Shown: positions 44,630-52,725 of the stretch, piece after piece
How positions within the stretch are numbered: the first letter of the stretch is position 1
Layout: the number at the start of each line of letters is the position of its first letter
Source: Flavobacteriales bacterium
GTDB lineage: Bacteria > Bacteroidota > Bacteroidia > UBA10329
DNA length: 64,000 bases
Direction of reading: 5' to 3'
NCBI GenBank assembly: GCA_021741155.1
Contig: JAIOYP010000008.1
Coordinates: 42,571-106,570, forward strand
Program-made: the position numbers and the translations under genes
Notes under the pieces: model-generated
What the model was told of the DNA's origin: nothing
What the model saw: only the letters and a program-made list of their open reading frames with translations
The model's database searches: none

Positions 44630-45244
44630 ATGTTAGTTCCAAAGATGAATCTGGCAGAGATTCGCAAAGAGATAGACAAAGATTTTGAGATTGTGGTGCG
44701 CAAATCGCTCTTTGTGCTGAAGGATCTTAAAAAGAAGCATGCTCCCTTGCGCCAGAAACGGATCATAGAGGTGTACGACTACTTCTCAAAATTCAAGAAC
44801 AACTGGATATTCAAATGGGATGTAGATAAGAAGGTGACACTTCCCGTTTATCTGGTGTGGTATATTGGAGACCGCGGACTTACGGCCATTCAAGCATTTC
44901 CTAATGGCCCTAGCCTATTCTATTATACCTCCCATTATTTTAAGCGCTATAACGAGAGATTAAACCTAGAGATAAACGACCCGAAAAAGTTGCTCCACGT
45001 CTTTATGGAAAACCACTTGGCATATTCGTTTCAGTATCTCGAAGAAATTGCACCCGGAGTGTGGAAATTCTTTGCCTACACCAAAAACGGTGTGGCGCTG
45101 GGTACGTACATCCAAGCTCAGGACTGCTACAAAATGAACACGTTCATTACGCACGATATGCTGAAGGGCGATCAAAAGGAGATGGAGACATTTAAAAAGG
45201 CCGAGTTAGATAAATACCTCGCCACCTATCATAAACTGGATTAG
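44630..45244 (+). CDS. Hypothetical protein, 204 residues
   Basis: An ATG start and no signal peptide or membrane segment. A basic helical N-terminus (IRKEIDKDFEIVVRKSLFVLKDLKKKHAPL) is followed by a mixed alpha/beta part with many aromatic residues (YLVWYIGDRGLTAIQAFP, YYTSHYFKRYNERLN). The aromatic SHYFKRYNERL segment looks like a possible catalytic or nucleic-acid-binding helix, but I recognise no family. It sits between LAFA repeat copies 1 and 2, with copy 2 starting over its stop codon. Confidence 0.7.
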   Translation: MLVPKMNLAEIRKEIDKDFEIVVRKSLFVLKDLKKKHAPLRQKRIIEVYDYFSKFKNNWIFKWDVDKKVTLPVYLVWYIGDRGLTAIQAFPNGPSLFYYTSHYFKRYNERLNLEINDPKKLLHVFMENHLAYSFQYLEEIAPGVWKFFAYTKNGVALGTYIQAQDCYKMNTFITHDMLKGDQKEMETFKKAELDKYLATYHKLD

Positions 45245-45288
45245 TGCTCCTTTAGCTTTTGCCTAACGCGTGCCTGTGATGGGGCCGC
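45237..45288 (+). repeat. LAFA repeat, copy 2
   Basis: The core TTTAGCTTTTGCCTAACGCG at 45251-45270 is followed by TGCCTGTGATGGGGC. It begins over the last codons of the upstream gene. In the shared frame it reads ISAPLAFA-stop, one frame away from the gene's own end. Confidence 0.8.
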
Positions 45289-45318
45289 GCAAGAGAACGT
45301 TCAAACCAATGATTGACT

Positions 45319-45326
45319 TATCTTTG
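45319..45326 (+). promoter_or_regulatory. -7 box TATCTTTG, 5 bp before the ATG at 45332
   Basis: An exact TAnnTTTG match followed by ATAAT and the start codon, so a leaderless message is predicted. It lies just after LAFA repeat copy 2. Confidence 0.6.
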
Positions 45327-45331
45327 ATAAT

Positions 45332-45589
45332 ATGAAAGTCATACTCGATATCGATACCAACAGCAAGGACGCCATGGCCTTGCTTAACTATATCCGCTCG
45401 CTACAGTATGTGAGTATTCTGGAAGATGAACCAAACGAGTTGAGTTCAGAACAGAAAGCGGCCATAGAAAAGGGTTTGAAAAGTCTGGAAGATGGCCGTT
45501 TGACGCATGAGGAAGCAATGAGCTCTGCGCGATTACGCTTTCCCCATCTTTTTGAAAACCCCGATAGCCCGCGTTTAGCTTTTGCGTAA
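45332..45589 (+). CDS. Small antitoxin-like protein without visible toxin
   Basis: An 85-residue acidic protein. The N-terminal strand-helix (MKVILDIDTNSKDAMALLNYIRSL) and the helical LSSEQKAAIEKGLKSLEDGRLTHEEAM resemble Bacteroidota addiction-module antitoxins that normally precede a RelE/ParE toxin. No such toxin gene follows; the next gene is a TPR regulator. The last residues (PDSPRLAFA) are encoded by LAFA repeat copy 3, so the natural C-terminus may have been replaced by the repeat. It may be an orphan antitoxin left after recombination. Confidence 0.65.
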   Translation: MKVILDIDTNSKDAMALLNYIRSLQYVSILEDEPNELSSEQKAAIEKGLKSLEDGRLTHEEAMSSARLRFPHLFENPDSPRLAFA

Positions 45590-45611
45590 TGCGTGCCAAT
45601 GATGCGGCAAC
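45560..45611 (+). repeat. LAFA repeat, copy 3 (forms the gene's 3' end)
   Basis: The core TTTAGCTTTTGCGTAATGCG at 45574-45593 continues TGCC-A-ATGATGCGGCAAC. It supplies the last nine codons and the stop of the gene at 45332. The arrangement gene-repeat-gene-repeat with copy 2 is cassette-like. Confidence 0.8.
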
Positions 45612-45656
45612 TTCCCCAGTTTCCCTGAATAACATCTCGCGATAACACCCTTATCC

Positions 45657-45664
45657 TATCTTAG
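45657..45664 (+). promoter_or_regulatory. -7-like box TATCTTAG, 5 bp before the GTG at 45670
   Basis: One mismatch to TAnnTTTG, followed by CGCAT and the GTG start codon. It supports the GTG start and predicts a leaderless message. Confidence 0.5.
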
Positions 45665-45669
45665 CGCAT

Positions 45670-47439
45670 GTGTTAAAGAAGCTCATTCTTTCTAGTGCGG
45701 TGGTTATGCAATGCGTATTGGCTTCGGCTACTACCGCTACCGATAGTCTGCTGCAACTGATAGATAAGACTACGGGAGAAAAAGAACTGTCCATTCTGTA
45801 TTGCTCGCTGTCTAAGTCGTTGCAATATGCTAGTCCAGACAGCGCCATTGGCTACGCCAAGCGCGGGTTAGAAATAGCCAATGCGGCCAATTATAGTCTT
45901 GGAATAGCAGAAAGCGCTGCCACCTTGGGCGATATTTATGTGGTAAACAATCAGCTAGAAGAGGCGAAAAAGAGCTATTCAACGGCCGTTGAGTTTTTCG
46001 AGAAAACCGACCGCCTATTTGATGTGACTCAGATAAGTATGATCCTGGGCAACATTCATTTGGCTCAGAACGAATACTTGCCTGCGCTCAAACTCTATCA
46101 GCAATGCTTGGCCATATCAAAGGAGAATGATTTCTCCAAGCTCACGCCTCATCTCTACAACAACATTGGCGAACTGTATTTAGAAATTGAAGACAACGAA
46201 GCAGCAAAGGAGAATTTTGATCGTGCCTTTCGTCTATTTGAAGAGCAGGATGATCAGTATAATTTGGCGGTGTGCATGCTCAATCTGGCACGTATAGCCG
46301 ACATAAACGGCAACCGCCTAGAGGCGATAAAGGGATATTTAGATGCTATTCGCATTCTGTCTGCCATGAATAGTTGGCCCAATATTGCAAGCGCCTACAA
46401 TTCAATTGCCGACCTGTTTATAGCCGATGGCGATTGGAACAATGCCGACCAATACCTTACGCAGGCGCTGAATATTATTGAAAACAACAACAGCACGTTT
46501 GCGGGGCCATCGTCCATTTACAGCACCAAAATATTTAGCAATGTGGCCAAGTTGGCGCTGGAAAGGAAGGATGAGAAACGTGCCCTCTCCTTTGCCAAAC
46601 GCTCGCTGAGCTTATCAACCAGCAACCTCTATAAGGAGAGCATTCTAGAAAACTCGAAGCTGCTTATCCAAATTTATGAGCAAACAGGACAGCCCGATTC
46701 TGCACTGGTTCACTACAAAACAGCACTTAAATATGCCGAGGAAATTCAGAAGGAAGACAACATTAAAAAGATTACCCAGCTGCGAATGCAATATGAGTTT
46801 GATGCCATGTTGCAGCAGAAAAAGTTAGACGACATCAAGCGGGAGTCGTCACTCCGACAGCGCGAAATGCTGTACATCGGTATTCTGGTGGTGGTGATTT
46901 TCACCGTGCTACTGCTCATACTTCTTTATCGAAATCAGAAGACCAAAGCAGATCGGGCCATCCTCAAAAAAGAGAACTTGGAGTTGGAACGAAACAAGCT
47001 TAATCAGGCGCTCACGTACAAGAACAAGGAGCTGGCAACGAATATGATGTATCTGCTAGAAAAGAACGAGTTCATAACCACCATTGCGCGGAAATTGAGC
47101 GAGGCGAAGGATGCTTTTAACAAGAGCAATCAAGATGTTGTGCAGCGCATCATCAACGAGTTAAAACAGAACTCATCCAAAGGCATTTGGGAAGAGTTTG
47201 AGATGCGTTTTAAAGAAGTTCATTCGGATTTCTATGCTGCGCTCAACGAGAAATTCCCCGATCTAACTCCCAACGAGATTCGGATTTGCGCCTTCCTACG
47301 GTTGAATATGTCCACCAAGGAAATCTCAGCCATCACCCATCAATCGGTGAAGAGTATTGATATGGCGCGCTTCCGTTTACGTAAGAAAATGGACATCGAT
47401 AAAGATGAGAATCTCATCATTTTCTTAACTCAATTGTAG
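45670..47439 (+). CDS. TPR-membrane-HTH regulator (Bacteroidota type)
   Basis: A 589-residue protein with a GTG start. A signal-like N-terminus is followed by about eight TPR units (SAATLGDIYVVNNQLEEAK, YNNIGELYLEIEDNEAAKENF, NSIADLFIADGDWNNADQYL), a membrane helix at about 398-420 (MLYIGILVVVIFTVLLLILL), a long coiled coil and a C-terminal LuxR-type helix-turn-helix (LTPNEIRICAFLRLNMSTKEIS, then SVKSIDMARFRLRKKM). The layout implies a periplasmic sensor domain with a cytoplasmic DNA-binding end, a one-component signalling protein. Target genes are unknown; the secreted-protein genes downstream are candidates. Confidence 0.9.
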   Translation: MLKKLILSSAVVMQCVLASATTATDSLLQLIDKTTGEKELSILYCSLSKSLQYASPDSAIGYAKRGLEIANAANYSLGIAESAATLGDIYVVNNQLEEAKKSYSTAVEFFEKTDRLFDVTQISMILGNIHLAQNEYLPALKLYQQCLAISKENDFSKLTPHLYNNIGELYLEIEDNEAAKENFDRAFRLFEEQDDQYNLAVCMLNLARIADINGNRLEAIKGYLDAIRILSAMNSWPNIASAYNSIADLFIADGDWNNADQYLTQALNIIENNNSTFAGPSSIYSTKIFSNVAKLALERKDEKRALSFAKRSLSLSTSNLYKESILENSKLLIQIYEQTGQPDSALVHYKTALKYAEEIQKEDNIKKITQLRMQYEFDAMLQQKKLDDIKRESSLRQREMLYIGILVVVIFTVLLLILLYRNQKTKADRAILKKENLELERNKLNQALTYKNKELATNMMYLLEKNEFITTIARKLSEAKDAFNKSNQDVVQRIINELKQNSSKGIWEEFEMRFKEVHSDFYAALNEKFPDLTPNEIRICAFLRLNMSTKEISAITHQSVKSIDMARFRLRKKMDIDKDENLIIFLTQL

Positions 47440-47464
47440 TTTCTTCCTCGTTTTTTGCTGCAAA

Positions 47465-47484
47465 TGGCATTATTCCTAATGCCA
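47465..47484. repeat. 8-bp inverted repeat TGGCATTA-TTCC-TAATGCCA
   Basis: A perfect hairpin 26 bp after the stop of the TPR regulator. It has no U-run, so it could be a weak terminator or a protein-binding site. The remaining sequence to 47663 shows nothing else I can support. Confidence 0.4.
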
Positions 47485-47663
47485 AATAAGGTCCGCGTAA
47501 ACGTACTGTAATCAGCAGCTTAGTTGTTTCTGTAGTAATCTTGTGACACCTGTTTCGGCCACTGTAGGGTTATAGTGACCCCAAAATTTTCTTCACCCCA
47601 AAAATTGCGCATACACTTGCTTAACGAAAACATCAGAAACCTGATTTTCGGAATAGTTAGACC

Positions 47664-47849
47664 ATGAAAGAGGTGAGTAAGAATAGTGGGAATGCCAACG
47701 AGCCAAATCCGGAGGATGTAATGGATCCGCAGGAAAAGGAGTTGCTAGAAAAGGAGCTTCAAGAGTTAATAGAGGAGGGGCAAACGAGAACGGAAGCCTA
47801 CATGAAACTCATTAAGGAAATTGAAAAACGAATTGAAAAACGAGATTAA
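47664..47849 (+). CDS. Small charged coiled-coil protein, 61 residues
   Basis: A highly acidic and basic helical peptide (PQEKELLEKELQELIEEGQTR, ending KEIEKRIEKRD), with an ATG start, ending 17 bp before the next gene. Probably translated because composition and spacing are gene-like, but no family is recognised. It could be a small regulator or partner of the repeat protein that follows. Confidence 0.5.
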   Translation: MKEVSKNSGNANEPNPEDVMDPQEKELLEKELQELIEEGQTRTEAYMKLIKEIEKRIEKRD

Positions 47850-47866
47850 CCAACCACAATAAAACA

Positions 47867-50623
47867 ATGAAAATGAATAGATTATTTACCTTTTGTTTAG
47901 CATCGCTTGTGGCGGTGACTACTGCCTTTGGGCAATCTACCGTGACGGTGAATGTGACGGATGGCGCAACGGCCATTGAGGGAGCTTCGGTTACCTTAAA
48001 TGCTACAATGGATGTCACCAATGCCAACGGAGACGTTGATTTTGCTGGCCTTGTTGATGGTTCGTATCCGTACACGGTTACAGCCAATTGTTTTGCGGAA
48101 GGCTCAGGAACGGTGGTTGTTTCTGGTGGTAATGTGACGGAAAACGTAACGTTGACGGCTTTAACCTCAGCAACGGTATTCTGGAATGTTGCTGAGACTT
48201 CTTCACCAAACTCATTCCCAGTAGCAGCAGCTTCTATCAGCATGACCGATGGAACGGATACTTACACATTGGCTTACGGAGGTTTCGACAACTTCATGTT
48301 TGATGTTCCTTTTGGAACGTACGATTACACCATCTCAACGGATTGTCATTCGGATGTAACCGGAACATTCACGGTTGATTGCGCGAACATCGATCCAAAT
48401 AACCCAGATCCAACAGTTGCCGTTTGGGAAGTGCAAGGTGCTGAACTTACTACAGCAATCGTATTCTGGAATGTTGCCGAGACGTCTTCACCTAACTCAT
48501 TTCCAGTAGCATCAGCTTCTATCAGCATGACTGATGGAACCGGCACATACACATTGGCTTACGGAGGTTTCGACAACTTCATGTTTGATGTTCCTTTCGG
48601 AACGTATGACTACACGATTTCAACGGATTGCCATTCGGATGTAACAGGAACATTCACGGTAGATTGCGCGAACATCGACCCAAACAACCCAGATCCAACA
48701 GTTGCCGTTTGGGAAGTGCAAGGAGAAGAACTCACTACAGCAATTGTATTCTGGAACGTGGCTGAAACTAGCAGTCCAAATTCATTCCCAGTAGCATCAG
48801 CTTCTATCAGCATGACCGATGGAACGGATACTTACACATTGGCTTACGGTGGATTCGACAACTTCATGTTTGATGTTCCTTTTGGAACGTACGATTACAC
48901 CATCTCAACGGATTGTCATTCAGATGTAACCGGAACCTTCACGGTTGATTGTGCGAACATCGACCCAAACAACCCAGATCCAACGGTTGCAGTTTGGGAA
49001 GTTCAAGGAGACGAACTTACTACAGCAACCGTATTCTGGAATGTGGCTGAAACTAGCAGTCCAAACTCATTCCCAGTATCAGCAGCCTCTATCAGTATGA
49101 CCGATGGAACGGACACCTACACATTGGCTTACAGTGGTTTCGACAACTTCATGTTTGAGGTGCCTTTCGGAACGTACGATTACACGATCTCAACCGATTG
49201 TCATTCTGATGTAACAGGAACATTCACGGTTGATTGTGCGAACATCGATCCAAACAATCCTGATCCAACAGTTGCAGTTTGGGAAGTGCAAGGAGATGAA
49301 CTTACTATGGCAACGGTATTCTGGAATGTGGCTGAAACTAGCAGTCCGAATTCATTTCCAGTATCAGCTGCTTCTATCAGCATGACTGACGGAACGGACA
49401 CCTACACACTGGCTTACAGCGGATTCGACAACTTCATGTTTGATGTTCCATTTGGAACGTACGATTACACGATTTCAACCGATTGTCATTCGGATGTAAC
49501 AGGAACATTCACGGTTGATTGTGCGAACATCGACCCAAACAACCCAGATCCAACGGTAGCAGTTTGGGAAGTTCAAGGAGACGAACTTACTACAGCAACT
49601 GTATTTTGGAATGTGGCTGAAACTAGCAGTCCGAATTCATTCCCAGTATCAGCTGCTTCTATCAGCATGACTGACGGAACGGACACCTACACACTGGCTT
49701 ACAGCGGATTCGACAACTTCATGTTTGAAGTTCCTTTCGGAACGTACGATTACACGATTTCAACCGATTGTCATTCGGATGTAACAGGAACATTCACGGT
49801 AGATTGTGCGAACATCGATCCAAACAACCCAGATCCAACAGTTGCCGTTTGGGAAGTTCAAGGAGATGAACTTACTATGGCAACTGTATTCTGGAATGTG
49901 GCCGAGACAGCTTCGCCAAACTCATTCCCAGTATCAGCAGCTTCTATCAGCATGACTGACGGAACGGACACTTACACATTGGCTTACGGTGGATTCGACA
50001 ACTTCATGTTTGAGGTGCCTTTCGGAACGTACGATTACACGATTTCTACCGATTGTCATTCGGATGTAACAGGAACATTCACGGTAGATTGCGCGAACAT
50101 CGACCCAAACAATCCAGACCCAACAGTTGCCGTTTGGGAAGTGCAAGGAGATGAGATTGTGATTGACGCTACTGTTTCTCAAGTAGATAACGTGTTAACT
50201 GCAAGTGTTTCTGGTCTTACCTACCAATGGGTTGATTGCGATAACTCAAACGAACCAATTTCAGGAGAAACCGGACAGAGCTACACTGCAGCTGTAAACG
50301 GAAACTATGCTGTCATCATTACAGATGGTAATTGTTCTGCAACGTCAGATTGTATCGGTGTTTCGGTTGGAATTAATGAGTTGCTGTCAGCTGAAGTTTC
50401 ATTGTTTCCAAATCCTGTACAAGAGGTGATGAACATTGGTCTAAGCGAAACATTGGAGAACGCTCAAATTGAAGTGGTAACCTTAACTGGAAAAGTGGTT
50501 TACAGCAACAATCACAGCGGAGATCAGATCAGAATTAATCTAGCTAAGCTTAGCGCTGGATTGTACATCCTTAACATTCGTTCGGATAAGGGCTATTTTA
50601 CTAAGCCAATTATCAAGCAATAA
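47867..50623 (+). CDS. T9SS-secreted protein with seven nearly identical 95-residue repeats
   Basis: A 918-residue protein. A signal peptide ends near TTAFGQ. Residues about 25-100 resemble a carboxypeptidase-regulatory-like beta-sandwich (VTVNVTDGATAIEGASVTLN). Seven tandem units of exactly 95 residues follow (for example VFWNVAETSSPNSFPV, FGTYDYTISTDCHSD, DCANIDPNNPDPTVAVWEV), differing at only a few positions. An Ig-like segment (TYQWVDCDNSN) precedes the type A sorting tail (LFPNPVQEVMNIGL, GLYILNIRSDKG). Each unit has two Cys, perhaps a disulphide. A surface adhesin or stalk-like role is inferred. Confidence 0.9.
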   Translation: MKMNRLFTFCLASLVAVTTAFGQSTVTVNVTDGATAIEGASVTLNATMDVTNANGDVDFAGLVDGSYPYTVTANCFAEGSGTVVVSGGNVTENVTLTALTSATVFWNVAETSSPNSFPVAAASISMTDGTDTYTLAYGGFDNFMFDVPFGTYDYTISTDCHSDVTGTFTVDCANIDPNNPDPTVAVWEVQGAELTTAIVFWNVAETSSPNSFPVASASISMTDGTGTYTLAYGGFDNFMFDVPFGTYDYTISTDCHSDVTGTFTVDCANIDPNNPDPTVAVWEVQGEELTTAIVFWNVAETSSPNSFPVASASISMTDGTDTYTLAYGGFDNFMFDVPFGTYDYTISTDCHSDVTGTFTVDCANIDPNNPDPTVAVWEVQGDELTTATVFWNVAETSSPNSFPVSAASISMTDGTDTYTLAYSGFDNFMFEVPFGTYDYTISTDCHSDVTGTFTVDCANIDPNNPDPTVAVWEVQGDELTMATVFWNVAETSSPNSFPVSAASISMTDGTDTYTLAYSGFDNFMFDVPFGTYDYTISTDCHSDVTGTFTVDCANIDPNNPDPTVAVWEVQGDELTTATVFWNVAETSSPNSFPVSAASISMTDGTDTYTLAYSGFDNFMFEVPFGTYDYTISTDCHSDVTGTFTVDCANIDPNNPDPTVAVWEVQGDELTMATVFWNVAETASPNSFPVSAASISMTDGTDTYTLAYGGFDNFMFEVPFGTYDYTISTDCHSDVTGTFTVDCANIDPNNPDPTVAVWEVQGDEIVIDATVSQVDNVLTASVSGLTYQWVDCDNSNEPISGETGQSYTAAVNGNYAVIITDGNCSATSDCIGVSVGINELLSAEVSLFPNPVQEVMNIGLSETLENAQIEVVTLTGKVVYSNNHSGDQIRINLAKLSAGLYILNIRSDKGYFTKPIIKQ
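48173..50167 (+). repeat. Seven 285-bp tandem repeats inside the gene
   Basis: The unit starts at about 48173, 48458, 48743, 49028, 49313, 49598 and 49883. The word GTATT(C/T)TGGAA recurs exactly every 285 bp. The copies are also very similar at the DNA level, pointing to recent expansion or gene conversion. Confidence 0.95.
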
Positions 50624-50633
50624 ATTGACATAA

Positions 50634-50664
50634 AACGTGTGCTGCCTTTTCGGCAGCACACGTT
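50634..50664 (+). terminator. Terminator after the 95-residue repeat gene
   Basis: AACGTGTGCTGCC (50634-50646) pairs with GGCAGCACACGTT (50652-50664) around TTTTC, followed by ATTAATTTG. A 13-bp stem, 10 bp after the stop codon. Confidence 0.85.
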
Positions 50665-50693
50665 ATTAATTTGAACTTTAAGCTTTCCTCATC

Positions 50694-52289
50694 ATGAAAA
50701 AAGGTTTTTACTCTCTACTGTTATGCACCGCCATTGGTGCTCAGGTCAACGCACAATTTTCACCAACGCTCGACCTTTCGTTTGATAGCGATGGAATCGT
50801 TGTAAAGGATTTCGGTTCTCATGATAACCTTCAAGCGGTAGCTGTTCAGTCATCAGACAACAGCATTGTGTCGGTGGGTACAGCTATAGACAATGCCACA
50901 TTTGGTGGACGCTTGCTGGTTCAGCGAAATCTGGCTTCAGGAGCACTAGACCAGAGCTTTAATACTACTGGGTATCTGATTATCGAAGATTATCAAGAGT
51001 CGTATGCGTACGATGTAGAGATTCTTTCGTCAGGAAAAATTCTAGTTGCAGGTGCTGCGGCAAATGCTCAATACGAATTCTTTGCCCTTGTATTGAGACT
51101 TAACAGTGATGGAACGTTAGACCAAACCTTTGGCACTAACGGGACTACCCTTATTAACCTGGCTCCACGTAATGAGTTTGCGTATGCAATGGATATTCAG
51201 TCTGATGGAAAGATTGTTGTTGCTGGTTCGGCAGGAGATGCCATCGGTAAGGATATGCCTGCTGTTTATAGGTTGAATGAGGATGGCTCTATTGATGCTG
51301 GATTCGGAACAAATGGAATGAACGCCCTTCCAGTGCCTGAAATTGACAATGATTTTTCAAACGTTTCGGTTGATTCAGATGGAACAATTATAGCCAGTGG
51401 CCATTACTCTCAAGCCCTTACCTCGCAAGGCCAACAGAACTTTGATGTGTTGGTTGCAAAGTTTCTTTCTAACGGACAATTGGATGTCAATTTTGGAGGA
51501 ACGGGTCTTGTGACCACTCCGATTTCACCAGACCTTGCCGAAGAAGCATACGGAATGATTTTAACTGGTGGAGAGATTATAGTATGTGGTTATTCGCTTA
51601 GTGCCACTTATTTGTATCAATATTTTCTGATTCGATACAAAGGAAACGGAGACCTTGTAACCACATTTGGTAATAATGGAATTGTTCTTTCTGAGTTAAC
51701 AGACGGAAGCGTGGCGTATGATATGGCACTTGATGCTGATGGTCGTATTTTAATTACTGGGAATGTTGGTACGGGGTGGGAAGATTTGGATTTCTTCCTT
51801 GCTGCTTTTAACGAAACGGGTTCTTTGGATCTTACATTCGGAGATCAAGGCATCGTAAGAACAGACGTTATGGGTGATTTTGATGAAGCGTACGGGATAT
51901 TCGTTCAACCAGATAATACGATTGTGCTTGCGGGCAAAGGCGCCAATGGATCGAACAACGATGCAGTGGTTATGAGGTTTACCAGCGACATGGCAACAAG
52001 TATTGCTCAGGCAACGGAAGAGAATGAAGTGTCTGTTTATCCTAATCCTATACTGTCTGGTAACATGCTTAATCTTCAGTTAGCTAATCAGGCAGCAAAC
52101 CAAGTAAACCTCGATTTGATTGACAGTAACGGAAGAAGCGTGTATTCTTTGGTGCTTCAAAAAGCCCAGATTTCAACGCAGAGTATCGGAATCAATTTGC
52201 CAACTAATCTTGCCGCAGGCCTTTATGTGTTGAAAGTTGCTGTGGATAACGAACAGCCAACCGCCATCCGACTTACGGTTTCGCAGTAG
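50694..52289 (+). CDS. T9SS-secreted protein with delta-60 repeats
   Basis: A 531-residue protein. A signal peptide ends near QVNAQ. The central 400 residues consist of about eight delta-60-type units with G-x-L-D-x-x-F-G-x-x-G and D-G-K-I-x-V-A-G signatures (TLDQTFGTNGTTL, SDGKIVVAGSAGD, LDVNFGGTGLV, ADGRILITGNVG, LDLTFGDQGIV), probably a beta-propeller. The type A sorting tail begins VYPNPILSGNMLNL and ends with GLYVLKVAVDN. Cell-surface or released protein of unknown ligand. Confidence 0.9.
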   Translation: MKKGFYSLLLCTAIGAQVNAQFSPTLDLSFDSDGIVVKDFGSHDNLQAVAVQSSDNSIVSVGTAIDNATFGGRLLVQRNLASGALDQSFNTTGYLIIEDYQESYAYDVEILSSGKILVAGAAANAQYEFFALVLRLNSDGTLDQTFGTNGTTLINLAPRNEFAYAMDIQSDGKIVVAGSAGDAIGKDMPAVYRLNEDGSIDAGFGTNGMNALPVPEIDNDFSNVSVDSDGTIIASGHYSQALTSQGQQNFDVLVAKFLSNGQLDVNFGGTGLVTTPISPDLAEEAYGMILTGGEIIVCGYSLSATYLYQYFLIRYKGNGDLVTTFGNNGIVLSELTDGSVAYDMALDADGRILITGNVGTGWEDLDFFLAAFNETGSLDLTFGDQGIVRTDVMGDFDEAYGIFVQPDNTIVLAGKGANGSNNDAVVMRFTSDMATSIAQATEENEVSVYPNPILSGNMLNLQLANQAANQVNLDLIDSNGRSVYSLVLQKAQISTQSIGINLPTNLAAGLYVLKVAVDNEQPTAIRLTVSQ

Positions 52290-52322
52290 CGAGAAGAACG
52301 AATTAGAGGCTGTGGCTTGTGT

Positions 52323-52362
52323 ATGAATTCCGACAGGAATTCAATAAACAACCACGCTATCC
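52323..52362. repeat. 40-bp direct repeat, left copy, flanking the MNT/HEPN module
   Basis: ATGAATTCCGACAGGAATTC and the following ATAAAC-n-ACCACGCTATCC match 53119-53158 at 39 of 40 positions. It contains an 8-bp palindrome with GACA loop. Read on the minus strand it still encodes DSVVVY-stop, the C-terminus of the lipoprotein gene at 53137. GTGATGTGGCAAC follows directly at 52363-52375, the same tail as in the LAFA repeats. Confidence 0.85.
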
Positions 52363-52407
52363 GTGATGTGGCAACCTTTACCGTGACATCAGCACTTCGC
52401 ATTCGCT

Positions 52408-52415
52408 TATATTTG
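52408..52415 (+). promoter_or_regulatory. -7 box TATATTTG, 4 bp before the MNT gene
   Basis: An exact TAnnTTTG match followed by TGTT and the GTG start codon at 52420. A leaderless message is predicted. Confidence 0.6.
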
Positions 52416-52419
52416 TGTT

Positions 52420-52725
52420 GTGCAAACGTTCAAAGACATCAGCACCAAACTAGCAGAAGCGCTACCAGCTCTGAAAAAGCGTTATTCCATTACATATTTG
52501 GCTTTGTTTGGGTCGGTGGTTCGGTCTGATTTTAATGCACAGACCAGCGATGTAGACATTCTCATCGATTTTGATGGCGAGATGGGATGGGAATTCTTCG
52601 ACCTTCAAAAAGAGCTAAAGGAACTGCTGGGTCATGAAGTGGACCTGGTATGCAGACAGGCACTAAAGCCACACTATTGGGAGGTTATTAAAAACGAGTT
52701 GGTCCATGTCGGTACGGCTGCCTAA
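52420..52725 (+). CDS. MNT-domain nucleotidyltransferase (MntA-like antitoxin)
   Basis: A 101-residue protein with a GTG start. The minimal nucleotidyltransferase signature is intact: LALFGSVVRSDFNAQTSDVD gives G-S-x10-D-x-D, followed by DILIDF and HEVDLVCRQAL with the third acidic residue. MntA antitoxins modify the HEPN toxin by adding AMP to a tyrosine next to its active site. It overlaps the toxin gene by 20 bp, the usual arrangement. The pair lies between 40-bp direct repeats. Confidence 0.88.
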   Translation: MQTFKDISTKLAEALPALKKRYSITYLALFGSVVRSDFNAQTSDVDILIDFDGEMGWEFFDLQKELKELLGHEVDLVCRQALKPHYWEVIKNELVHVGTAA

